Shown here piece by piece: positions 1 to 5,581 of a DNA stretch of 5,581 nt (position 1 is the first letter of the stretch; the number at the start of each line of letters is the position of its first letter). The position numbers and the translations under genes are program-made. The stretch is taken from contig WOZT01000057.1 of the NCBI GenBank assembly GCA_011620145.1, positions 1 through 5,581 of the forward strand. Reading direction: 5' to 3'. The stretch comes from Gammaproteobacteria bacterium. GTDB lineage: Bacteria > Pseudomonadota > Gammaproteobacteria > UBA5335. The notes beneath the pieces are model-generated. The model did not search any database. It was not told the origin of the DNA and saw nothing but the letters and a program-made list of their open reading frames with translations.

Positions 1-4
1 GGGG

Positions 5-445
5 ATGGCCCTGTTGATGACGCTGGGCTGCCGCAGCGTGATCGAGCACACCCTCGACCGGCCCGAAGTCAGCCTGCGCGAGGTGCGCCTGCTGGAAATG
101 GGGCTGCTGTCGCAGCGCACCCAACTGGTGCTGCATGTGAAAAACCCCAATCCGGTTCCTTTGCCGGTACGGACGGTGCGCTACAAGATCGCGCTCGCTG
201 GACTCCAAGTCGCCAATGGCGAGACGGATGAGGCCTTCACGGTCCCGGCGAAGGGGGAAACCGACGTCAAGCTCCAGGTGCGCACCAACGCGCTGGAATT
301 GGCCGCCCAGGCCGCCAACATGGCCACCAACTTCAACGGCCGCGTGGATTATGAAATCAGCGGTGAGGTGGAACCCAACATCCCCATGGCAGGCACCTTC
401 CCCTTCGCTCGCAAAGGCGAGGTAATGCTGAACCGGGCCCGCTGA
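5..445 (+). CDS. LEA type 2 (WHy-like) domain protein, probably 5'-truncated, possible lipoprotein
   Basis: This is a small beta-rich protein of the LEA14/WHy (water stress and hypersensitive response) type, a family tied to desiccation and stress tolerance whose biochemical role in bacteria is unknown. The domain covers about residues 20-145. It has the typical MGLLSQRTQL strand at 32-41, the NPNP turn at 47-50 (the family's Asn-Pro-Asn hallmark), VRTVRYKIALAG at 55-66, a helix near 95-110 and the YEISGEVE strand at 116-123. The first nine residues (MALLMTLGC) are hydrophobic and end in Gly-Cys, like the tail of a lipoprotein signal, although Thr-Leu at -3/-2 is not an ideal lipobox. They are too short and lack basic residues for a full signal peptide. 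Only four bases precede the ATG and the frame is open to the edge, so the true start probably lies upstream. The gene is first of five likely co-transcribed genes and is paralogous to its neighbour. Family assignment is fairly sure; lipoprotein status is inference. Confidence 0.8.
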   Translation: MALLMTLGCRSVIEHTLDRPEVSLREVRLLEMGLLSQRTQLVLHVKNPNPVPLPVRTVRYKIALAGLQVANGETDEAFTVPAKGETDVKLQVRTNALELAAQAANMATNFNGRVDYEISGEVEPNIPMAGTFPFARKGEVMLNRAR

Positions 446-490
446 TTGCGCGCAAAGAGGTGACATTACGTCCCATGGAGACTTGACCAG

Positions 491-1003
491 ATGGATCTGG
501 AACACAACGAAAGCTTACCCCCCATTCCGCCGGCGCCTCCGACCCGGTCCGGCCTGAGCGCCCGCCTCAAGCGGCAGGCCATCCGGCTGCTCCGGCGCTG
601 GATCAAAACCCCGGAAATCTCCGTGACCGGCCTGAAACTGCGCCAGATGGGGCTGATGGAACAGCGCGGCCAACTCGGCATCCGGCTGCACAACCCCAAT
701 CGCATCGCCCTGGGCGTACGCGCCTTCCGCTATCGCGTCGAACTGTCCGGCCAGCGCTTCGCCAAGGGCCAGACGGCGGAGCCCTTCCGCATTCCCGCCC
801 GCGACGCCACCAGCTTTGACGTCGACGTGCGCCTGTCCATGCTGAAACTGGCCGGCTCCCTGATGGGCGCGCTGCTGGCGCCCCGCCCCAAGCTGGAATA
901 TCGCATCAGCGGGGAAATCGAGCTGGCGCTGCCCTGGCTGCCGCCGATTCCTTTCAGCTACACCGGCCAGGTTGACCTGGAGCGGCTGGGTGAACGGCGC
1001 TGA
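491..1003 (+). CDS. LEA type 2 (WHy-like) domain protein, second paralogue, no signal peptide
   Basis: This 170-residue protein has the same LEA14/WHy fold as the gene before it. Residues 41-81 align without gaps to residues 20-60 of that protein, with 19 of 41 identical by hand count, including the MGL, NPN and RY positions. The domain runs from about 41 to 168, with NPN at 68-70 and YRISGEIE at 137-144. The N-terminus differs: an acidic start, a proline-rich stretch (PPIPPAPPT, 10-18), then a basic helix-forming stretch at 20-38 with six Arg/Lys. I see no signal peptide or lipobox, so it is probably cytoplasmic, perhaps touching the inner membrane through the basic segment (inference). The ATG at 491 is the first possible start: the frame upstream meets a TGA at 461-463 and has no other start codon. 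GGAG at 477-480 lies ten bases upstream. The stop is four bases before the ATPase ATG, so co-translation with the transporter is likely. It may be a stress protein or a helper for the transporter; the sequence does not decide. Confidence 0.82.
   Translation: MDLEHNESLPPIPPAPPTRSGLSARLKRQAIRLLRRWIKTPEISVTGLKLRQMGLMEQRGQLGIRLHNPNRIALGVRAFRYRVELSGQRFAKGQTAEPFRIPARDATSFDVDVRLSMLKLAGSLMGALLAPRPKLEYRISGEIELALPWLPPIPFSYTGQVDLERLGERR
979..982 (+). promoter_or_regulatory. Shine-Dalgarno-like GGAG supporting an alternative GTG start of the ATPase
   Basis: GGAG lies inside the end of the second LEA2 gene, seven bases before GTG 990, which is in frame with the ATPase. ATG 1008 has no comparable purine-rich site before it. 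The site therefore argues for the GTG start, while family N-terminal pattern argues for ATG 1008. I keep both open. Confidence 0.4.
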
Positions 1004-1007
1004 GCCC

Positions 1008-1697
1008 ATGGTGCGCCTGCAGGGCGTAAGCCACGGCTACCCCGAACCGGGCGGCTGGCACCGCGTGCTGGAGGATGCCGCGCTGGAAATCGGCGCCGGC
1101 GAGGCGGTGGCGCTGGTGGGTCGTAGCGGCTCGGGCAAATCCACCCTGCTCAACCTGATCAGTGGCATCGACCGCCCCCAGGCCGGCAGCCTCCAGGTGG
1201 GCGGCATCGACATTACCACCCTGAGCGAACGGGAACGCACGCTGTTGCGCCGCCGGCGCATTGGCTTCGTGTTCCAGTTCTTCAACCTGCTGCCCACCCT
1301 GACGGTGGCGGAAAACCTGCGCCTGCCGCTGCAACTGCTGGGGCGGGGCGGCCGCGCGGCTGACCGCGCCGTGGCGGACATGCTCGCGGCCGTCGATCTG
1401 GCCGGTTATGGGGACCGTTTCCCCGACACGCTGTCCGGCGGGGAGCAGCAGCGGGTCGCCGTGGCCCGCGCCCTGATTCACGAGCCGGACCTGATTCTCG
1501 CCGACGAACCCACCGGCAACCTGGATCCGACCACCGGCAACCGGGTGGCGGAATTGCTGGACCAACTGGTGCGCCAGTTCGGCAAGACCTTGATCCTGGT
1601 CACCCACAGTCCCGATCTGGCGCGCCATGCCGACCGCATCCTGCGCCTGCAACAGGGCCGGTTGGTGCCCGAACCCGCGCCGCCCGCCGCCCCATGA
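1008..1697 (+). CDS. ABC transporter ATP-binding protein (LolD/MacB/YbbA type)
   Basis: This 229-residue nucleotide-binding subunit powers the FtsX-type permease encoded next. All ABC motifs are intact: Walker [10 protein letters not shown] at 38-46, Q-loop Gln90 in [18 protein letters not shown], signature [15 protein letters not shown] at 142-156, Walker B LILADE at 162-167 with catalytic Glu167, D-loop GNLD at 170-173 and switch His200 in VTHS. The [13 protein letters not shown] segment and the adjacent FtsX permease place it in the LolD/MacB/YbbA/FtsE group, which uses ATP to drive periplasmic conformational change rather than ordinary import. The C-terminus ends in a Pro/Ala-rich tail. 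I chose ATG 1008, which gives the usual family beginning (MVRLQGVS) and a four-base gap after the previous stop. A GTG at 990 is a real alternative: GGAG at 979-982 sits seven bases before it, and it would add six residues and overlap the upstream gene. The ATG of the permease overlaps this gene's stop (ATGA). Exact orthology within the group and the substrate cannot be told from the sequence. Confidence 0.95.
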   Translation: MVRLQGVSHGYPEPGGWHRVLEDAALEIGAGEAVALVGRSGSGKSTLLNLISGIDRPQAGSLQVGGIDITTLSERERTLLRRRRIGFVFQFFNLLPTLTVAENLRLPLQLLGRGGRAADRAVADMLAAVDLAGYGDRFPDTLSGGEQQRVAVARALIHEPDLILADEPTGNLDPTTGNRVAELLDQLVRQFGKTLILVTHSPDLARHADRILRLQQGRLVPEPAPPAAP

Positions 1698-4270
1698 TTC
1701 CGCTGCACGTCCGGGCCGGCTGGCGCCATCTGACCCGGCACCGCTGGCTCACCGCCCTCTCGGTGCTGGGCATCGCCCTGGGCGTGGGCGTCGTGGTCGC
1801 CGTGGACCTGGCCAGCACCAGCGCCCGGCTGGCCCTCAAGACCTCCATGGCCGCCGTCGTGGGCGAGGCCACCCACCAGATCCTCGCCGGTCCCGATGGA
1901 CTGCCCGAAACGGTCTACCGGGACCTGAGGTTGGGCGGCTGGGAAACGCCGCTGGCCCCGATCATCGAGGCCACGGTCAGTGTGGCCAACCGGCCCGGCC
2001 ACAGCTTCCGGCTGCTGGGCGTGGACGGCACCGCCGAATTCGCTCTGGGCCGGGGCCAAATGGGAGCCACTGGTGCTGGACTGGCCACGGGTGGCGGCCT
2101 GCTCGGCGCGGTGCGGGGGGTCACCCAGCCGGGCCAGGCCTGGGTTTCGGGACGGGCAGCCGCGGCGCTTGGTCTTGTGCCCGGCGATCCGCTGGAGCTG
2201 CTGCTGCCCCTGGGGCGAGGCACGGTGACCGTGGCCGGCGTGCTGGACGATGCGGGCACCGACCGCGACCTGTCCGGGCTGATGCTGATGGACATTGCCG
2301 CCGCCCAGGAACTGCTGGCGATGGATGGGCGCATCAGCCGCATCGACGTGCGCCTGCCGGAAGGACGCGCCGGCGAACAGGCGCTGGCGGCCCTGCAGGC
2401 GCGCCTGCCGACGGGCCTGCGGGTGGAAACCACGGGCAGCCGGGTGCGGGCGATGGAAGGCATGACCCGGGCCTTTGAATTCAACCTCATGGCCATGAGC
2501 CTCTTGGCCCTGGTGGTGGGGCTCTATCTCATCTACAACACCCTGAGCTTCGCCGTGGTGCAGCGCCGGCCGCTGCTGGGCATCCTGCGCACCGTGGGCG
2601 TCACCCGTGGCCAGGTGTTCCGCGCCATCCTGGGCGAAGCCCTGCTGCTGGGGCTGGCCGGGACCCTGCTGGGGCTGCTGCTGGGCACGGCGCTGGCCCA
2701 GTTCCTGGTGGGGCTGGTGGGCCGCACCATCAACGACATCTATTACACCCTGCAGATTTCCCAACTGGCCTTGAGCCCCTGGGGACTGACCAAGGGCTTG
2801 CTGCTGGGATTGGCCGGCAGCGCGCTCGCCGCCCTGCCGGCCGCCTGGGAAGCGGCTCGCACCCCGCCGCGCCGGGTGCTCAACCGCTCGGACCTGGAAG
2901 CCCGCACGCGCCGGCTGGTGCCGCGCCTCGCCGCCCTGGGGCTGCTCTTGGCCGTGGTGGTGCTGCCGTTGCTGCTGCTGTGGCCGAGCCGGTCGCTGTT
3001 GCCCGTGTACGCCGGGCTGATCGCGCTGGTGCTGGCGGCGAGCCTGGTCATCCCCGCGCTCACCATCGGACTGATGGGCCTCGTCGCCCGCCTCGCCCCC
3101 GCCGGCCGGGGATTGCTGCTGCGCATGGCGGCGCGGGGCGTGGTGCGTTCCCTGAGCCGCACGGGCCTGGCGATCGCCGCCCTGACCGTGGCCCTGTCCA
3201 CTGCCGTGGGGGTCGGCACCATGATCTACAGCTTCCGTGGCAGCGTGACCGATTGGCTGGAACGCACGTTGAGCGCGCAGATCTACGTCTCCCCCGGTGG
3301 CGGCGCCCCACGCGGCGCGCGCCTGCCCGACAGCCTGTTGCCGACCCTGGCCGCCCTGCCGGGCATGGCGGAGGTGGTCGGCATCCGCGCCGCCCCCATC
3401 GATACCCCCGACGGGCCGGTGGGCGTCTCGGCCGCGCCTTTCAAGGAACAACTGCGCGGCGCGCTCCAATTCCTCGCGGGTGATCCGGCGACGGCCTATG
3501 CGGCACTGGCGGATGCCCAGCGCGAGACACCCGCCGTGCTGGCCAGCGAACCCCTGGCCTGGCACCGCCAGCTGAAGGTGGGCGACCGGCTGCAACTGGC
3601 CACCGATGCGGGCTGGCGCGCGTTCGAGGTGGTGGGGATCTATCAGGACTTCGGCTCCGACCAGGGGCATCTGCTGATGGACGAGGCCGCGTTCAGCCGC
3701 CACTGGAACCGCCCCGGCGTCACCGGCATCGGGCTCTATCTCGCGCCGGGCGCGGATGAGGCGGCGCTGGTGACGCAGATCCAGGCGCTGGCCACGCCCG
3801 AGATGCCGCTGTCGGTGATGCGCACCGCCGGCATTTTGGCGTTTTCCCTGCAAATCTTCGATCGCACCTTCGCAGTCACCGGCGTGCTGCGCCTGCTCAC
3901 CCTGATCGTGAGCCTGGCGGGGGTGACCAGCGCCCTGATGGCGCTGCAACTGGAGCGGACGCGGGAATGCGCCGTGCTGCGCGCCTTGGGGATGACCCCC
4001 GGACAGGTGCGGCGCTGGGTCACCCTGCAGACCGCCCTGATGGGGGCGGTGGCGGGACTGCTCGCCGTGCCGGTGGGGCTGGTGCTCGCGGCGGTGCTGA
4101 CCGGAGCCGTCAATCGGCGCGCCTTTGGCTGGACCATCCATTTCCAGATCGCCCCCGGCCTGTTGCTGCAGGCCCTGGGGCTGGCCGTGCTGGCGGCGCT
4201 GGTGGCGGGCGCCTACCCCGCCTGGCGCATGGGTCGCACACCGCCAGCCCTGGCCCTGCGGGAGGAATAG
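1694..4270 (+). CDS. FtsX-family ABC transporter permease, double-domain (YbbP-like)
   Basis: This 858-residue inner-membrane permease holds two FtsX units in one chain, like YbbP, where LolC/LolE or MacB dimers use separate chains. I read about ten membrane segments: 18-40, 264-286, 313-342, 365-386, 410-430, 435-468, 488-514, 725-750, 779-805 and 819-843. The loops at 41-263 and 515-724 are long and soluble, as expected for the two periplasmic MacB-type core domains. The halves repeat the short cytoplasmic element that contacts the ATPase: ILRTVGVTRGQVFR at 297-310 matches VLRALGMTPGQVRR at 761-774. PAAWEAARTPP (382-392) likewise matches PAWRMGRTPP (842-851). The ATG overlaps the ATPase stop and has no Shine-Dalgarno site, so translation is probably coupled. 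The partner genes suggest export or membrane extraction of a hydrophobic or lipid-like substrate (inference); the substrate is unknown. The frame is intact throughout. Confidence 0.93.
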   Translation: MIPLHVRAGWRHLTRHRWLTALSVLGIALGVGVVVAVDLASTSARLALKTSMAAVVGEATHQILAGPDGLPETVYRDLRLGGWETPLAPIIEATVSVANRPGHSFRLLGVDGTAEFALGRGQMGATGAGLATGGGLLGAVRGVTQPGQAWVSGRAAAALGLVPGDPLELLLPLGRGTVTVAGVLDDAGTDRDLSGLMLMDIAAAQELLAMDGRISRIDVRLPEGRAGEQALAALQARLPTGLRVETTGSRVRAMEGMTRAFEFNLMAMSLLALVVGLYLIYNTLSFAVVQRRPLLGILRTVGVTRGQVFRAILGEALLLGLAGTLLGLLLGTALAQFLVGLVGRTINDIYYTLQISQLALSPWGLTKGLLLGLAGSALAALPAAWEAARTPPRRVLNRSDLEARTRRLVPRLAALGLLLAVVVLPLLLLWPSRSLLPVYAGLIALVLAASLVIPALTIGLMGLVARLAPAGRGLLLRMAARGVVRSLSRTGLAIAALTVALSTAVGVGTMIYSFRGSVTDWLERTLSAQIYVSPGGGAPRGARLPDSLLPTLAALPGMAEVVGIRAAPIDTPDGPVGVSAAPFKEQLRGALQFLAGDPATAYAALADAQRETPAVLASEPLAWHRQLKVGDRLQLATDAGWRAFEVVGIYQDFGSDQGHLLMDEAAFSRHWNRPGVTGIGLYLAPGADEAALVTQIQALATPEMPLSVMRTAGILAFSLQIFDRTFAVTGVLRLLTLIVSLAGVTSALMALQLERTRECAVLRALGMTPGQVRRWVTLQTALMGAVAGLLAVPVGLVLAAVLTGAVNRRAFGWTIHFQIAPGLLLQALGLAVLAALVAGAYPAWRMGRTPPALALREE
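4261..4266 (+). promoter_or_regulatory. Ribosome binding site (GGAGGA) of the AttH/CrtC-like gene
   Basis: GGAGGA in the last codons of the permease lies six to seven bases before ATG 4273. It is the strongest Shine-Dalgarno site in the window. It fixes the start at 4273, although the same frame stays open about 100 codons further upstream inside the permease gene. The site suggests that the last gene can be translated well on its own. Confidence 0.85.
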
Positions 4271-4272
4271 GC

Positions 4273-5448
4273 ATGGGCCGGCGCAGCGCGGGACTGATCG
4301 TTTTGGGGCTGGCCGCGCTGTTCCTGGCCTGGGCGCTGCCCCGCTGGACGCCGCGCCCGCCTCCGCTGGCGCCGGGTGGACAGATCGACCTCACCCAGGC
4401 CTTCGAAACCGCCACCAGCGGCTATGAGCGGGCCGAGGCCGCGCGTTCCTTCTCGTTTCCGGCGGACCACGGCCCCCATCCCGGCACGGCCAGCGAATGG
4501 TGGTACGTCACCGGCAACCTGCGCACCGCGCAGGGCCGCCGCTTCGGCTATGAAGTGACCTTCTTCCGCGTCGCGCTGGCGCCCACCCTGCCGCCGCGCC
4601 GCTCGGCCTGGGCCACGCGGCAGATCTACATGGCCCATCTCGCCGTCACCGACCCCGAAGGCCGCCGTTTCCATGCCTTCGAGCGTTTCAACCGGGCGGC
4701 GCTGGACATGGCCGGGGCAAATGCCGCGCCACTGCGCATCTGGCTGGACGATTGGGCGTTGAGTGCCCGACCCGGCGCCGATCCCAGCCTGCCGACTCCG
4801 CCACTGGCACTGCGCGCCGCGCAAGGCCCCGTTGCCCTCGACCTGGAACTCGATGCCCGCAAGCCGCCCGTCCTGCAGGGCGCGGCCGGCCTGAGCCGCA
4901 AAGGACCCGCGCCGGGGGATGCCTCCTACTACTACAGCCTCACCCGCCTGGCGACACGCGGCACGCTGACGCTGGACGGCGAGCGCTTCGCGGTGAATGG
5001 CGATTCCTGGATGGACCGCGAATGGGGCACCTCCACCCTGGGGCCGGAACGCGCCGGCTGGGATTGGTTTGGTGTGCAGCTCGCAGACGGCTCGGAGCTG
5101 ATGTTCTGCCGCATCCGCCGCCGCGATGGCACGCCCAACCCCTTCGACTACGGCGTCTGGGTCAGTCCCGACGGGCAGGCGGAAACGCTGGACGCCCGCG
5201 CTGTCGAAATCCACGAGACGGGTCGTTGGCGCAGTCCCCATTCCGGCATCAGCTACCCCAGCGGCTGGACCCTGCGGCTTCCCGCCCGCCAGCTCAGCCT
5301 GCATCTCACGCCCCTGCTGCCCGACCAGGAGCTGAATCTCGCTGTGCGCTATTGGGAAGGCGCCGTTGAGGCCACCGGCGAGCTGGCCGGCCACGACATC
5401 CAGGGCCACGGCTACGTCGAGCTGACCGGCTACGGCGCCACCCCCTGA
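4273..5448 (+). CDS. Lipocalin-like AttH/CrtC-superfamily protein (COG5621, predicted secreted hydrolase)
   Basis: This 391-residue protein resembles the AttH / carotenoid 1,2-hydratase (CrtC) superfamily, built from two lipocalin-like beta-barrel halves. Family marks visible are FPADHGPHP at 62-70 running into SEWWYVTGNL at 74-83, a Tyr-rich YYYSLTRL at 219-226, GDSWMDREWG at 243-252 (the conserved Trp-Met-Asp-x-Glu-Trp core), GWDWFGVQLADGSELM at 262-277, YWEGAVEATGE at 360-370 and GHGYVELTGY at 378-387. The N-terminus has RR at 3-4 and a hydrophobic stretch at about 7-22 without a clear cleavage site or lipobox Cys, so it is either a signal peptide or an uncleaved inner-membrane anchor facing the periplasm. 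It begins two bases after the permease stop with a strong GGAGGA site. Members beside ATPase/FtsX genes are known in proteobacteria (AttH-like proteins), with function unsettled. A periplasmic hydrophobic-ligand carrier or hydratase/hydrolase acting on the transported molecule fits best. No carotenoid gene is nearby, so 'carotenoid hydratase' would be over-called. Confidence 0.9.
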   Translation: MGRRSAGLIVLGLAALFLAWALPRWTPRPPPLAPGGQIDLTQAFETATSGYERAEAARSFSFPADHGPHPGTASEWWYVTGNLRTAQGRRFGYEVTFFRVALAPTLPPRRSAWATRQIYMAHLAVTDPEGRRFHAFERFNRAALDMAGANAAPLRIWLDDWALSARPGADPSLPTPPLALRAAQGPVALDLELDARKPPVLQGAAGLSRKGPAPGDASYYYSLTRLATRGTLTLDGERFAVNGDSWMDREWGTSTLGPERAGWDWFGVQLADGSELMFCRIRRRDGTPNPFDYGVWVSPDGQAETLDARAVEIHETGRWRSPHSGISYPSGWTLRLPARQLSLHLTPLLPDQELNLAVRYWEGAVEATGELAGHDIQGHGYVELTGYGATP

Positions 5449-5486
5449 GGGCGCGGGGAGCGCTATCCGAACGCAACAGGATCGGC

Positions 5487-5492
5487 TATAGT
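5487..5492 (+). promoter_or_regulatory. Putative -10 element of the tRNA-Ala promoter
   Basis: TATAGT differs from the sigma-70 -10 consensus TATAAT by one base and ends 13 bases before the mature tRNA. That would place transcription start at about 5498-5500 with a leader of six to eight bases. The bases after it (AGGCCG) form a G+C-rich discriminator, as in stringently controlled stable-RNA promoters. The -35 region (around 5463-5470, CTATCCGA) is a poor match, so the promoter may be weak, factor-dependent or wrongly placed. The remainder of the 57-base gap 5449-5505 holds no gene and no T-tract terminator. Confidence 0.5.
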
Positions 5493-5505
5493 AGGCCGTT
5501 CTGTT

Positions 5506-5581
5506 GGGGCGGTAGCTCAGCTGGGAGAGCGCTGCGTTCGCAATGCAGAGGTCGGGAGTTCGATCCTCCTCCGCTCCACCA
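5506..5581 (+). tRNA. tRNA-Ala, anticodon CGC
   Basis: This is a complete 76-base tRNA decoding GCG. The acceptor stem GGGGCGG (5506-5512) pairs with CCGCTCC (5571-5577), including the G3:U70 wobble that is the identity mark for alanyl-tRNA synthetase. Discriminator A and encoded CCA end at 5581. The D stem is GCTC/GAGC (5515-5518, 5527-5530). The anticodon stem is CTGCG/TGCAG with a G-U closing pair next to the loop, and loop TTCGCAA holds CGC at 5539-5541. The T stem GGGAG/CTCCT carries loop TTCGATC. A CGC tRNA-Ala supplements the more universal UGC isoacceptor and suits a genome rich in GCG codons. The window ends exactly at the tRNA end, so downstream context is not visible. Confidence 0.97.

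Noticed and set aside
454..463. A Shine-Dalgarno-like AAAGAGGTGA between the two LEA2 genes
   Set aside because: No start codon in a useful reading frame follows at normal spacing. The nearest ATG (475) yields only three codons before a stop, and the real start at 491 has its own GGAG.
2641..2695. A CTG/GGG-rich near-repeat in the permease
   Set aside because: It encodes a Leu/Gly membrane helix (LLLGLAGTLLGLLLG), so codon bias and hydrophobic composition explain it; it is not a DNA repeat element.
1478..4141. A very long open frame on the minus strand (about 887 codons) opposite the permease
   Set aside because: Its translation is low-complexity (Gln, His, Gly, Ala and Arg rich) with no recognisable domain. 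It mirrors a real membrane protein with full family features. In high-GC genes with G/C third positions such antisense frames stay open by chance.
3967..4272. A 102-codon N-terminal extension of the AttH/CrtC-like protein
   Set aside because: It lies wholly inside the permease gene, is rich in Gly, Ala and Arg, would bury the export signal, and ignores the strong GGAGGA site before ATG 4273.
4213..5409. A long minus-strand frame (398 codons) opposite the AttH/CrtC-like gene
   Set aside because: Compositional shadow: no family motif, no ribosome site, and the plus strand carries conserved family motifs over the same span.
5434..5458. A possible terminator hairpin (GCGCC 5435-5439 with GGCGC 5450-5454) at the end of the last gene
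   Set aside because: The stem is only five pairs with a ten-base loop, overlaps the stop codon and is not followed by a T tract; such pairings are frequent in G+C-rich DNA.

Overview
The window is G+C-rich DNA with a strong preference for G or C at third codon positions. It is packed with plus-strand genes and ends in a bacterial tRNA gene with an encoded CCA. Together with envelope-transport genes of a Gram-negative type and a tRNA-Ala with anticodon CGC, this suggests a high-GC proteobacterium. A betaproteobacterium (Rhodocyclales or Nitrosomonadales type) is my best guess, but no gene here fixes the taxon.

Layout: (1) 5-445, a small LEA type 2 (WHy-like) domain protein, probably cut at its 5' end by the window edge and possibly a lipoprotein. 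(2) 491-1003, a second, paralogous LEA type 2 protein with no signal peptide but a proline-rich and strongly basic N-terminus. (3) 1008-1697, an ABC-transporter ATPase of the LolD/MacB/YbbA group. (4) 1694-4270, an 858-residue double-FtsX permease of the YbbP type with about ten membrane segments and two large extracytoplasmic domains. (5) 4273-5448, a lipocalin-like AttH/CrtC-superfamily protein (COG5621, 'predicted secreted hydrolase') with an N-terminal export signal or anchor. (6) 5449-5505, a 57-base gap with a plausible tRNA promoter. (7) 5506-5581, a complete tRNA-Ala(CGC) whose CCA ends exactly at the window edge.

The five protein genes look like one transcription unit: the gaps are 45, 4, -4 (ATGA overlap) and 2 bases, with no terminator between them. 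ATPase + FtsX permease + AttH/CrtC protein is a recurrent bacterial neighbourhood of unknown substrate. FtsX-type exporters work on lipids, lipoproteins or other hydrophobic envelope molecules, so the simplest reading is a module that takes a hydrophobic ligand from the inner membrane and passes it to the lipocalin-like protein. No membrane-fusion protein (MacA-like), outer-membrane channel or carotenoid gene is visible.

The least expected part is the pair of diverged LEA2/WHy proteins directly upstream and close-coupled to the transporter. One is probably outside the inner membrane and one inside. This suggests a role in envelope stress or lipid handling, which is inference only. I saw no mobile element, CRISPR array or broken gene.
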